A stretch of 64,000 bases of DNA from Acidimicrobiaceae bacterium (lineage in GTDB: Bacteria; Actinomycetota; Acidimicrobiia; Acidimicrobiales; RAAP-2), in the NCBI GenBank assembly GCA_003152015.1, contig PLZF01000015.1:57973-121972 (forward strand), in the 5' to 3' direction. The position numbers were made by a program, and so were the translations under genes. The notes under the pieces were generated by a model. It was not told where the DNA came from. It made no database searches and saw nothing but the letters and a program-made list of their open reading frames with translations. Positions 1 through 8,191 of the stretch are shown one piece after another. Positions within the stretch are counted from its first letter, which is position 1, and each line of letters starts with the position of its first letter.

Positions 1-599
1 ATCAGATGGGCTCCGGCCAGGTTCACGAAGACAAAGGGTGAGAAACCGAAGACGAGGCCGCCGATGAACGCCGCCGGGGTCCAGGCCACCCAGCGCCGCA
101 GCAACCAGAACATGGACAGGGCCGACAGGGCGGGGCCCAGGGTGGACGCCACGTTCAACGTGGCCACCGGTCCGAACAGCCATGTCACCGGGGCCAGGGG
201 GATGCCGATGGCCAGCACGCTCGTGTTCGCCAGCAGGTTGATGCCGCCGGGGTGGAACAGCGCTGTCGAGTAGAACGGGTTGTGGCCGTGGGCCAGCGCG
301 TAGGCGGGCCACTCGAGGAACCACAAGAAGAGCGAGGTGTCTCCGCACCCACAGGTGGTGACGGTGGTCGGGTGGGTCGACCAGGCATGCCACCACAACA
401 CAACCGCCACCGCCAGGTAGCCGGCGAAGACCAGCCCGAACAGGGCGGCCGACCGCATGCCGCGGCGTGGTTGCCGCCGAACCTGTTCGGACACGGGGTC
501 GGTCCGAGCATCGGGCGGTGCCTCGCCATCGCCAGGCAGCGGCGCCACCAACGCGGTGGTCCGACCGGACTTGCTTGCCCCTACCCCCAAGACACCCAC
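1..599 (-). CDS. Partial polytopic membrane protein, glycosyltransferase-like
   Basis: Minus-strand frame open from a GTG at 599 to the left edge, so only the first ~200 residues are present. After a charged, Pro/Arg-rich N-terminus the protein shows a membrane segment (LFGLVFAGYLAVAVVLWW) and a luminal stretch with WSTHP, GHNPFYSTALFHPGG and NLLANTSVLAIG, followed by further hydrophobic helices. The HGHNPF / HPGGINLL pattern is typical of large actinobacterial membrane proteins that resemble dolichyl-phosphate-mannose-type or YfhO-type glycosyltransferases; I infer the class from this pattern only. An ATG at 458 is an alternative start directly before the first helix. It lies just downstream of, and on the same strand as, the nucleotide-sugar genes, which fits a role in surface glycan assembly. 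Confidence 0.6.
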   Translation of the reverse strand, partial: MGVLGVGASKSGRTTALVAPLPGDGEAPPDARTDPVSEQVRRQPRRGMRSAALFGLVFAGYLAVAVVLWWHAWSTHPTTVTTCGCGDTSLFLWFLEWPAYALAHGHNPFYSTALFHPGGINLLANTSVLAIGIPLAPVTWLFGPVATLNVASTLGPALSALSMFWLLRRWVAWTPAAFIGGLVFGFSPFVFVNLAGAHL

Positions 600-617
600 G
601 TTACGGCGTTTCCGGCC

Positions 618-1592
618 TCAAGCCGAGAACACCGAGCCCGACTGCTTCAGCTCCCGGCGGTACCAGCTGATGGTCTCTTCCAACCCTTCGCGCAATGGTC
701 GGAAGGGGAGAAGACCCAGTCGACTGCGAGCCTTGGTGACGTCACTGCGCATGGACCAGATCTCCGTAGGACGGTCGGGAAGGGCACCGAACTCGGGACT
801 GATGGGATCACCCATGAGCTCGAGAATGGTTTGGGCCAGGTCGCGCATCGACACCTCCTCGCCGCCCCCGATGTTGAACACCTCACCCTCGATGCCGGCT
901 ACGGTGGCCGCCCGGATGAAGCCGTCAACAAGGTCCTCGACGTAGTTGAACTCGCGGGTCTGGCGACCCTGAGTCATGGCCAGGCGCTCCTTCCGTAACG
1001 CCTTGACGATGATTTCGGGGATAATCCGATCAGGGCTCTGAGCCGGCCCGTAGGCATTAAACGGACGCACGACTACGATCGGCCACGATTTTCCCTTGTG
1101 GAGCATGGAGCAGAACAGCTCTCCGGAGTACTTACTAACCGAGTACGGGGAGCTCGGGTCCACCGCGGCGTCTTCCCGGAAGGGAACCGCGATACCGCCG
1201 TAGACCTCGCTGGTGCTCGTGTAGACGAAGCGCTCGTAGTTGGACCGGGCCAAGGCCTGGAGAAGGTTCACGCTCCCATGGACGTTGGTCTGGATACACT
1301 CGTCCACCCGCTCCCAGGACTTGCCGACGTGGGTGTACGCACCGAGGTGGAACACGACCTTCGGGTCGGCGTGCTCGACCAGCGACGCCATGGCCCCGCT
1401 GTCGTTGAGGTTCCCACCGTGGAGGGTGATCCGGTCGCGTACGTCGACGAGCCGGACCGGATAGACGGACGAGACCGTGCTGGTCAATGCATGGACTTGC
1501 GCTCCATGCTCAACGAGTCGCCGGGTGAGATGCGATCCGATAAAGCCAGTTGCTCCGGTTATGAGGACTCGGGCTCCGACAAGATCGTCCAC
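618..1592 (-). CDS. NAD-dependent sugar-nucleotide epimerase/dehydratase (extended SDR)
   Basis: A 324-aa extended short-chain dehydrogenase acting on a nucleotide-activated sugar in the cytoplasm. The N-terminal Rossmann motif TGATGFIG (residues ~12-19) binds NAD(P). The catalytic triad is visible as TSTSE and YSVSK, and the substrate-domain motifs RPFNAYGP and NIGGG follow. I chose GTG 1592 because AAAGGAGA lies 8-9 nt upstream and the glycine motif begins shortly after; the open frame extends further upstream only inside the preceding gene. It overlaps the 3' end of the cytidylyltransferase-like gene by 34 bp, so the two are co-translated and probably act in sequence. The exact product (CDP- or GDP-sugar 4,6-dehydratase, or 4-epimerase) cannot be set from sequence alone. 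Confidence 0.85.
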   Translation of the reverse strand: MDDLVGARVLITGATGFIGSHLTRRLVEHGAQVHALTSTVSSVYPVRLVDVRDRITLHGGNLNDSGAMASLVEHADPKVVFHLGAYTHVGKSWERVDECIQTNVHGSVNLLQALARSNYERFVYTSTSEVYGGIAVPFREDAAVDPSSPYSVSKYSGELFCSMLHKGKSWPIVVVRPFNAYGPAQSPDRIIPEIIVKALRKERLAMTQGRQTREFNYVEDLVDGFIRAATVAGIEGEVFNIGGGEEVSMRDLAQTILELMGDPISPEFGALPDRPTEIWSMRSDVTKARSRLGLLPFRPLREGLEETISWYRRELKQSGSVFSA

Positions 1593-2272
1593 GGTCCGTC
1601 TCCTTTCCGACAGAGGGCGCTCAGCTCCAACGCGTCCTTGTACGTGTCCATCGAACGCCAGAAGCCGAGGTGCCGGTATGCGTACAGTTCTCCGGCGGCG
1701 GCCAGCGCGGGGAGAACTTCCCCTTCCAGATCGTCGCCGTCCCAGTGGTCGAACGCCCGCTCGTCGATCACGAAGAAGCCGGCATTGATCCAGTGGTCGG
1801 TGAGCGTCGGCTTCTCGATGAAACGCCGCACTCGACCGGTCTCGTCCCACTCCAAGGTGCCATAGGGGGAAGGCAGTGGAACCGCGGTGACGGTCACGGC
1901 GCCCGGATGGGCTTCGTGGAAATCAACGAGTCCTTGCACGTCGACGGAGCCGAGACCGTCGCCGTAGGTTGCCAGAAAAGTCTGGCCCAATGTCGATGCG
2001 CACCCGATGATTCGGCCCGCGGTCCCCGTGTCCCCCCCGGTGTCGATCACCTCGACGTTCCATCGTCGTGGCAGTTCGGCGGCGAAGCTGGCGATGAGGT
2101 CGGCGCGGTATCCGGCAGAGAGGACGAACTGCTCAAATCCCTGTCGGGCGTAGATGTCCATCACGTGGAGGAGGACCGGCGAATCGCCCACCTCCATCAG
2201 CGGCTTGGGCAGCTCGAGGGTATGGGGGTAAGCCCGAGTCCCCTTGCCCCCGCAGAGAATCAGGGTCTTCAT
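1559..2272 (-). CDS. Glucose-1-phosphate cytidylyltransferase-like nucleotidyltransferase
   Basis: A 237-aa sugar-phosphate nucleotidyltransferase. The N-terminal LCGGKGTR loop (residues 6-13) followed by PKPLMEVG is the NTP-binding signature of this superfamily. YGDGLGSVD carries the metal-binding aspartate, and FIEKP, WINAGFF and HLGFWRSMDT are the downstream motifs of RfbF-type cytidylyltransferases. It makes an NDP-sugar from sugar-1-phosphate and NTP, most likely CDP-glucose; UTP or dTTP use is possible. It is first of a two-gene unit with the epimerase/dehydratase. The 245 bp upstream (2273-2517) contains no gene I can support. Confidence 0.8.
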   Translation of the reverse strand: MKTLILCGGKGTRAYPHTLELPKPLMEVGDSPVLLHVMDIYARQGFEQFVLSAGYRADLIASFAAELPRRWNVEVIDTGGDTGTAGRIIGCASTLGQTFLATYGDGLGSVDVQGLVDFHEAHPGAVTVTAVPLPSPYGTLEWDETGRVRRFIEKPTLTDHWINAGFFVIDERAFDHWDGDDLEGEVLPALAAAGELYAYRHLGFWRSMDTYKDALELSALCRKGDGPWTILSEPESS

Positions 2273-2671
2273 CCGAGGTCGACCGTCACGACTCTGGGTT
2301 CAGCCCGGCGCGCGGTGACTGCCGTTTCTCGTGCCCGACCGGCTCGGTTTTCTTCAACACCGGGCCCGCACCGGCAGTCCAACACAGCTAAGCATAACCT
2401 TGCCTTTATAGTCAGTGCCCAAGTCTGCTGGGCACACGAACCACTCACCTTAGTCGTGGTCATCTCGACTTCGAGAGCACGAGAGTGATTGTGGTCACCC
2501 GTGAGAGGTAAACAGCGTTAGACCTTCACCAAGACCGGGTTCGCCGGTGCGGGTGGGTCGAGCTCCTCGTCGGAGGTCGCAGCTTGGGACTTCTTGCCCG
2601 ACGAGTTGGCCGCAACGACGATCACCGGGGCCGGCGGTCGAACTGTGTGCGGAAATGCGGTGAGCGTTTTG

Positions 2672-4135
2672 TCATCCTTCGGTAATGGTCCCACCTGCCA
2701 GCAGGGCCAGCTCAGCATTTTGCAGATGGGGCTCGTGATCGGCGTCGGCTTTGGCCGCGGTTGCCGTGGGAATGAAGAAGGCCGCAAGGATTGCCACCAC
2801 GGTCATCGCAGCCAGGAACGCGAACCCCGTGGTGTACCCCGATGCCGCCGGCAGTCCGTTGGCAAGCAACTGGGACGTCACGATGCTCGACATCACCGCA
2901 GCGCCGATGGCCCCACCGATAGTGCGGATATTGGCATTCATCCCACTGGCGACACCGGTCTGCGCGGGGGGAACTGCTTGGACGATGAGGTTGGACATGG
3001 CCGAGAAGGCAAGACCCAGACCTACCCCGAGCAGAGTGCTCGCTGCATAGATCTCCCACGGCTGTTCGTGGGCAAAGGCAAGAATGAGATACGCGCCACA
3101 TGAAGCAATGGATCCCATGATGACGGCCGACTTCGAACCGACAGCAGCGGCGATGCGGCCTGATAACAGCCCGAAGAAGAACATTGTCACGGTGAGAGGC
3201 AACAGGAACAGACCCGACTGAATGATGCTGGCCCCGAACCCGTAGCCGGCAGATTTTGGCGTCTGCAGGAACTCGGGCAGGAATGCCATGACCGAGTACA
3301 TACCGATCCCGAACAGGAAGGCGACCAGATTGTTGGTCCACACCGCAGGCACTCGCATCATTTCCATGTCGATGAGAGGCTGCTTGGAGCGCAGCTCCGC
3401 GATGACCCACGCCACACCGATGACCACAGCAAGCACGATCAACCCGATGACCTTGCTTGAGGCCCATCCCCAAGTGGGAGCCTGACTGACGCCGAGGAGC
3501 AACGCGACCAACCACCCCGAGAGCAAAACAGCTGCCAACCAACTGATCCGACCCGGGGTTCGCACCGGCGACTCGGGTACGAACAACTGGGCGCACACCG
3601 CGGCGATCACGGTGACGATCAATGGGATCCAGAACAGCCAGTGGTAGTTGAGATGGCTGACGATCGGTCCGGCGAGGACAATCCCCGCACCGCCTCCCAC
3701 CGCTGCCATGGCGGCCACGATGCCCACCCCGGTGGCTACCTTGGTTGCCGGGAACTCGTCACGGATGATGCCGAACGACAGTGGGAGGACCGCACCGCCG
3801 ATGCCTTGGATGGCACGGGCGACGATCAGCAGCCCGACCGAATGGGCCAAACCCGCCATCACCGATCCGAGGGCCAGCGCGCCGAGGGTGACAACCAGCA
3901 TCCGCTCCTTGCCCACCATGTCCCCCACTCGCCCAAGGATCGGCGTGAAAATGGATGCGGACAGCAGATAGGCGGTCAATACCCAGGTCACGGTGCTCTG
4001 GGATGTGTGCAGGTCGTGTTGGATCGTCGGGAGAATCGGCGTCACAAGCGACTGCAAGAGGGCATAGGCCGACACTCCGAGCAAGAGGACTGCGAATGTG
4101 GCCTTGTAGTTGGCTCGTTCGAGCGATCTGGTCAT
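2672..4135 (-). CDS. DHA2-type MFS drug/metabolite exporter
   Basis: A 487-aa integral membrane protein with about 14 predicted helices, the length and topology of the DHA2 drug:H+ antiporter family. Motif A follows helix 2 (GRVGDMVGKERM), motif B is near RAIQGIGGAV and a motif-C-like Gly/Pro helix is at GGGAGIVLAGPIV. ATG 4135 is preceded by GAAGGAGA at good spacing. The gene stands alone, with no adjacent TetR- or MarR-type regulator, which is unusual for this family, so the substrate is unknown. Residues after the last helix form a short Ala-rich tail. The ~150 bp between this gene and 2518 contain no feature I can support. Confidence 0.9.
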   Translation of the reverse strand: MTRSLERANYKATFAVLLLGVSAYALLQSLVTPILPTIQHDLHTSQSTVTWVLTAYLLSASIFTPILGRVGDMVGKERMLVVTLGALALGSVMAGLAHSVGLLIVARAIQGIGGAVLPLSFGIIRDEFPATKVATGVGIVAAMAAVGGGAGIVLAGPIVSHLNYHWLFWIPLIVTVIAAVCAQLFVPESPVRTPGRISWLAAVLLSGWLVALLLGVSQAPTWGWASSKVIGLIVLAVVIGVAWVIAELRSKQPLIDMEMMRVPAVWTNNLVAFLFGIGMYSVMAFLPEFLQTPKSAGYGFGASIIQSGLFLLPLTVTMFFFGLLSGRIAAAVGSKSAVIMGSIASCGAYLILAFAHEQPWEIYAASTLLGVGLGLAFSAMSNLIVQAVPPAQTGVASGMNANIRTIGGAIGAAVMSSIVTSQLLANGLPAASGYTTGFAFLAAMTVVAILAAFFIPTATAAKADADHEPHLQNAELALLAGGTITEG

Positions 4136-4672
4136 CCGGTCTCCTTCAAGCGATCGTCCCGTTAATAAGCGGAGTCAGAATTTGGCTTATCGAATTACCA
4201 TAAGCGGAACTGATGCTCCGCATTCGAAGAGAGCGAGAGTGGCGGTTCGCTGGTCGGGAAGTGCCGATTGGTTCCGCTCGGCGACACTCTTCGGAGCGTC
4301 ATCGACCCGGCGTTCTACGTGCAATCGCATCCAGTTCTTCGACATGGAAGGCGATGACGATCGGATCATGCATGGCAAGTGGTTCGTCAACGCATGCTTC
4401 TAGCCCAGAGCGAAATGCACTGAGATACCAAATGGCGTTCTGCGTGCATCCTGGTGCAGGGCGCGGTTCCCGCACCCCGCTCATATCCGAAGTGCCGGGT
4501 AGCCGGCCCGAGTTGTTGATCCGTAACGTCCGGCCCGGCCTGTCCCGGATACGCAGCAGCCCGGGATGCATTCCTGCATCCCGGGCCGGCGATCTCACCT
4601 CCTCTACCCAGGAACCAGCACAGGAAAACCAGCGTTGGCCAAGCAGATGTCGGAGATACGCAGCGTGTTACC
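4136..4672. other. Intergenic 0.54 kb without a supported gene
   Basis: Between the MFS promoter side and the recA 3' end. Both strands have short open frames but none shows codon bias, a start with ribosome site, or a recognisable motif. The only clear structure is the 12-bp-stem hairpin at 4559-4586. recX, which often follows recA in actinobacteria, is absent here. Confidence 0.6.
4559..4586 (-). terminator. Strong hairpin downstream of recA
   Basis: Perfect inverted repeat: stem GCCCGGGATGCA (4559-4570), loop TTCC, and exact complement to 4586. It lies ~87 bp past the recA stop codon in the recA direction. No T-run follows on either strand, so it would be an atypical terminator or an mRNA 3'-end stabiliser. 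Confidence 0.55.
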
Positions 4673-5746
4673 TCACTCGCTGAGCGTGATGGGTTGATCG
4701 TCGGACGCCAGAGCGCCGATGTCATCAGGCACGGTCGGCGACGCCTCTTCGGCCTTGACGGCGTTCAACGCGGCAATGTGCTCGCGAATGCGTTCGTCGA
4801 TCTCCGCCATCAGCTGCGGGTTTTCGATGAGGAACGTTTTGACGTTCTCTCGTCCCTGGCCAAGTTGCTCACCTTCGTAGGTGAACCATGCTCCCGATTT
4901 CTTCACGAAGCCCAGCTCCACACCCACGTCGAGCAGCGAGCCCTCGCGGCTGATGCCCTTTCCGAAGGTGATGTCGAACTCCGCCTGCTTGAACGGCGGC
5001 GAGCATTTGTTCTTCACTACCTTGACCCGAGTGCGGTTCCCGACCATGTCAGCCCCGTCCTTGATGGTCTCGATCCGACGGATATCGAGACGAATCGACG
5101 AATAGAACTTGAGCGCCCGGCCACCGGGGGTGACCTCGGGTGAGCCGTACATCACGCCGATCTTTTCGCGGAGTTGGTTGATGAAGATGGCGATGGTGCG
5201 GGACTTGGACAACGTGCCCGTCAACTTGCGCAACGCCTGGGACATCAGGCGGGCCTGGAGGCCGACATGGGTGTCCCCCATCTCTCCCTCGATCTCCGCT
5301 CGGGGAGTGAGGGCGGCCACCGAGTCGATGACCAGCACATCGAGCGCACCCGAACGGATCAGCATGTCGGAGATCTCCAACGCCTGCTCACCTGTATCGG
5401 GCTGCGAAATCAACAGATCATCGATGTTGACGCCGATTGCCTTGGCGTACACCGGATCCATGGCGTGCTCGGCGTCGATGTAGGCGCAGATACCACCGTT
5501 GCGCTGCGCTTCGGCCACTGCGTGCATGGCCAGCGTCGACTTACCCGACGACTCCGGTCCGAAGATCTCAACGATGCGGCCACGAGGCAGGCCGCCGATG
5601 CCGAGCGCAAGGTCGAGTGCCAGCGCCCCGGTGGGGATTGATTCGATGTTCATGTGGAGGTTTTCCCCCATCCGCATGACAGACCCCTTGCCAAACTGCT
5701 TCTCGATCTGGCCCAGGGCCATGTCGAGCGCCTTGTCACGTTCCAT
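4673..5746 (-). CDS. recA: Recombinase RecA
   Basis: RecA binds single-stranded DNA, catalyses strand exchange and stimulates LexA self-cleavage. The ~357-aa protein has Walker [10 protein letters not shown] (residues 63-71), Walker [13 protein letters not shown], and the family motifs [21 protein letters not shown] and [13 protein letters not shown] chose ATG 5746 because AAAGGAGA sits ~9 nt before it; a GTG three codons earlier is only ~2 nt from that site. A LexA-type box lies ~135 bp upstream, so it should be SOS-induced. No intein is present and no recX follows. The C-terminus is acidic, as in other RecA proteins. Confidence 0.98.
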   Translation of the reverse strand: MERDKALDMALGQIEKQFGKGSVMRMGENLHMNIESIPTGALALDLALGIGGLPRGRIVEIFGPESSGKSTLAMHAVAEAQRNGGICAYIDAEHAMDPVYAKAIGVNIDDLLISQPDTGEQALEISDMLIRSGALDVLVIDSVAALTPRAEIEGEMGDTHVGLQARLMSQALRKLTGTLSKSRTIAIFINQLREKIGVMYGSPEVTPGGRALKFYSSIRLDIRRIETIKDGADMVGNRTRVKVVKNKCSPPFKQAEFDITFGKGISREGSLLDVGVELGFVKKSGAWFTYEGEQLGQGRENVKTFLIENPQLMAEIDERIREHIAALNAVKAEEASPTVPDDIGALASDDQPITLSE

Positions 5747-5878
5747 TTCCTTCACTCTCCTTTAATGCCTGTATTCACTTGACCGGGCTGACCCTACGGA
5801 GAGGGTGTGACACCCGACTGGGGGGTCCGGATCGGGTCCGGTACCGATGGATACTGCTCGACGAGGTCACTGTAGACC

Positions 5879-5892
5879 CGAACGCATGTTCG
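5879..5892. promoter_or_regulatory. LexA-binding SOS box of recA
   Basis: CGAACGCATGTTCG is a palindrome matching the Gram-positive/actinobacterial SOS box GAAC-N4-GTTC exactly. It lies ~135 bp before the recA start and ~117 bp before the divergent DUF3048 gene, so it may affect both promoters. Confidence 0.8.
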
Positions 5893-6008
5893 ATGTTGGA
5901 CCCTGGCGCCACTGATTGTCAAAGGCCCTGCCAAGGGACCGGCCGGCACGGTTCCCCGGCCTGGGATCACCCGGGAGGGAGCTGGGTTCGGGGTAGTCTC
6001 TCGGCGCG

Positions 6009-7328
6009 ATGACTGACGATCAGCCCTCCCTCAGTTCCGATGACGAGGGCGCCGAGCGCCCATCTGACGGTCCCACGTCGGGCTCTCCAGCATCTTCCGA
6101 GACATCCGACACGTCGAAGGAGACTACTCCGGCTCCGGCCAAGGCTCCGGCCAACGCTCCGGCCAACGCTCCGGCCAACGCTCCGGCCGCGGCTCCGGTG
6201 CTACCGACCATTCTCTCCCGGAAACAAGCCAACCAAGACCCGGCCCGCCACAAGAGTGGCAAACCTCACACCGTTTCGCTGGTGATCGGCGTGGTGGTGG
6301 TCGTGCTCATGGGCGCGATGATTGCGCTTTTCACCACTACCGGTTCAAGAGCCGCGGCGGTGAAGGTGCCTGCCCCGGTACCCACCACGGTCACGGTGGC
6401 GCCGGCACCAGTCGTGCCAACCTGTCCCCTCACCGGTGTTCCGGCACCCGGGGGGGCGGTGCCCGCCCGACCCGCGCTCGGCATCAAGATCGGCAACTAT
6501 CCGAACGATCGCCCGTCCTCGGGCCTCAACAATGCGGACATCGTCTTCGAGGAGCCGGTGGAGGGTGCCATCACCCGCCTGGTGGCGGTATTTCAGTGTC
6601 AGAGCGCAGCCCTGGTCGGTGACCTCCGCTCCGCCCGACAGCCAGATTCCGGCATCCTCTCCCAGCTGTCGGATCCGCTGTTTGTCCACGCCGGCGGCAT
6701 TCCCCCGGTGATCGCCCTCATGAAGAGCTCGCCCTTGATCGACAAGAACCTCTACGAGGGGGGCAACGGGTCAGCCACCATCCAGCAACCCGGCCGAGTG
6801 GAACCGTACTCAACGTTCGTGAATACCGCCTCGCTGTGGGCATTCGATCCGACCAACGTGACGCCTCCGGCTCCGATTTTCCAGTTCTCGAATACGCTTC
6901 CCGCCGGTTCGGTTCCAAGGTCGGGCGCGAGCGTGCACGTTCCGTTCTCCGGTACTTCTGATGTGACCTGGACCTGGAACCCGACCGGAGGCAACTACCT
7001 CCGCTCCTATGCGGGTATCCCCGACACGCTGCTCGACGGTGCCCGTACGACCGCCACCAATGTCGTGATCATGACGGTGCAGACCTCGGCAGGGACCTGG
7101 GTCGAGAACGACCAAGGTGGGAACGAAGTTCTGGTGACCACCGCCGGCAGCGGTCCTCTGGTCGTCATGCGCAACGGTGTGGCCATCACCGGCACCTGGA
7201 CCCGGACTGCACTGACATCACCGGCTACCTTCACGGCTGCCAACGGCGCACCCATCACGCTGCAACCGGGCAACACTTGGGAAGAGTTGGTCCCCGCCGG
7301 GGTCACGGTCACACCGATGCCTGGCTGA
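6009..7328 (+). CDS. DUF3048 family membrane-anchored extracytoplasmic protein
   Basis: A 439-aa protein with an acidic, Ser/Pro/Ala-rich N-terminal cytoplasmic region (~90 residues), one membrane helix (SLVIGVVVVVLMGAMIALF, residues ~93-111) and an extracytoplasmic domain. That domain shows the YerB/DUF3048 pattern: GIKIGNYPNDRPSSGLNNAD, FEEPVEGAITRLVAVF, VGDLRSARQPD and the C-terminal PGNTWEELVP. Function of the family is unknown. A 12-bp tandem repeat encodes an APAN-type linker before the helix. It is transcribed divergently from recA. Confidence 0.85.
   Translation: MTDDQPSLSSDDEGAERPSDGPTSGSPASSETSDTSKETTPAPAKAPANAPANAPANAPAAAPVLPTILSRKQANQDPARHKSGKPHTVSLVIGVVVVVLMGAMIALFTTTGSRAAAVKVPAPVPTTVTVAPAPVVPTCPLTGVPAPGGAVPARPALGIKIGNYPNDRPSSGLNNADIVFEEPVEGAITRLVAVFQCQSAALVGDLRSARQPDSGILSQLSDPLFVHAGGIPPVIALMKSSPLIDKNLYEGGNGSATIQQPGRVEPYSTFVNTASLWAFDPTNVTPPAPIFQFSNTLPAGSVPRSGASVHVPFSGTSDVTWTWNPTGGNYLRSYAGIPDTLLDGARTTATNVVIMTVQTSAGTWVENDQGGNEVLVTTAGSGPLVVMRNGVAITGTWTRTALTSPATFTAANGAPITLQPGNTWEELVPAGVTVTPMPG
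6132..6191 (+). repeat. 12-bp tandem repeat encoding APAN linker
   Basis: Five consecutive units of GCTCCGGCCAAC (last base pairs vary in the first and last unit) encode alternating Ala-Pro-Ala-Asn/Lys inside the DUF3048 protein. Being a multiple of three, copy-number change would alter linker length without breaking the frame. Confidence 0.9.
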
Positions 7329-7380
7329 CCAACTCCGCTGTCCCACTGGCGTGCGGAACGATGCCGACGCCGACCCTCTC

Positions 7381-7824
7381 TCAGGGCAGTTCGAACAGCA
7401 GGTGTGACCCGAGTTCTCCCAGCAGATCAACGATGACGTGAAAGGCGCTGATCCGCCACTGGGCGTTCGAGTACTCGAAACGGTGGCGGTACCGACCGGC
7501 GATGACAGGCTGCAGTGCCAATTCGCCGGGGACGGCTTGGAGCACGGTGAAGTACGACCGGCTTTCCGCCGTACCGTCCTCGCCCTCGGCGACGATCACG
7601 TTTGTAACCACATGCTTGGTCATCGGCGTGCCGTTGGGATATCGCCGGGTTGACCGCTCGTAGAGGCGCCGAATCTTGTCCTCTCCTCGATAGGCCCGAT
7701 CATCGCCCTCGAAAGTGACGACCGCGGCGGACAGCAACTCCCCCACCCCGGCGAAGTCTCCGCCATCGATCAATTCGGCATACCTGTAGATGTATTCAGC
7801 GATGGCGGGCCGGTCGAAGCTCAT
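7381..7824 (-). CDS. SnoaL-like / NTF2-fold protein
   Basis: A 147-aa protein with the alpha+beta NTF2-like layout: an N-terminal helix pair (AIAEYIYRYAELIDGGDFAGVGELL), a central RGEDKIRRLYERSTRRY helix, the conserved TKHVVTNVIV strand, and a C-terminal GRYRHRFEYSNAQWRISAFHV strand pair. This matches SnoaL_4-type proteins, some of which are isomerases or dehydratases while many have no known reaction. It is monocistronic and converges with the DUF3048 gene, 52 bp apart. The 360 bp upstream (7825-8185) hold no gene I can support. Confidence 0.75.
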   Translation of the reverse strand: MSFDRPAIAEYIYRYAELIDGGDFAGVGELLSAAVVTFEGDDRAYRGEDKIRRLYERSTRRYPNGTPMTKHVVTNVIVAEGEDGTAESRSYFTVLQAVPGELALQPVIAGRYRHRFEYSNAQWRISAFHVIVDLLGELGSHLLFELP

Positions 7825-8143
7825 CCGGCGAGCCTACGTGCGCACCACGAAGGTGACCGAGAAGACCGAGCCGGCGACCGCTGAAACGACCACCATGCGC
7901 ACAGGCAACGGCCGCGGTGGCGACCAGAACCACAACCGGGCACGAAGCCACGGCCCGGTGCACCCCGGGTAGCCTCGGGCAGCGTGAACGGGCGCCCGTG
8001 GAGACGCGGTCGAGAATCCCGGGTTCCGGTCACCGTAATCGGCATCACCGTTCGCTCAAGCGATGGCATTCACATCTCCAAGGATGGGGGGATGTGGCTG
8101 CGATCACGGATACTTCCCGAGATCGCAGCGCTGGCCCGGCCAC

Positions 8144-8191
8144 CCCGGGGAACCTAACGCCCGGGGAACCTAACGCCCGGGGAACCTAACG
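8144..8191. repeat. Three tandem 16-bp repeats at the cinA 3' end
   Basis: Three head-to-tail copies of CCCGGGGAACCTAACG (8144-8159, 8160-8175, 8176-8191). The last copy supplies the cinA stop codon (TAG on the minus strand at 8186-8188), so the repeats have grown outward from the gene end. Confidence 0.9.

Noticed and set aside
252..998. Long plus-strand open frame over the left end
   Set aside because: It is antisense to the membrane protein and the epimerase, whose protein motifs are clear; the plus-strand translation has no motif and shadow-like composition.
2518..2787. Minus-strand frame extending past the MFS stop codon
   Set aside because: It could be read as a frameshifted MFS tail, but the MFS ends normally after its last helix and the extra frame has no conserved features or start signal.
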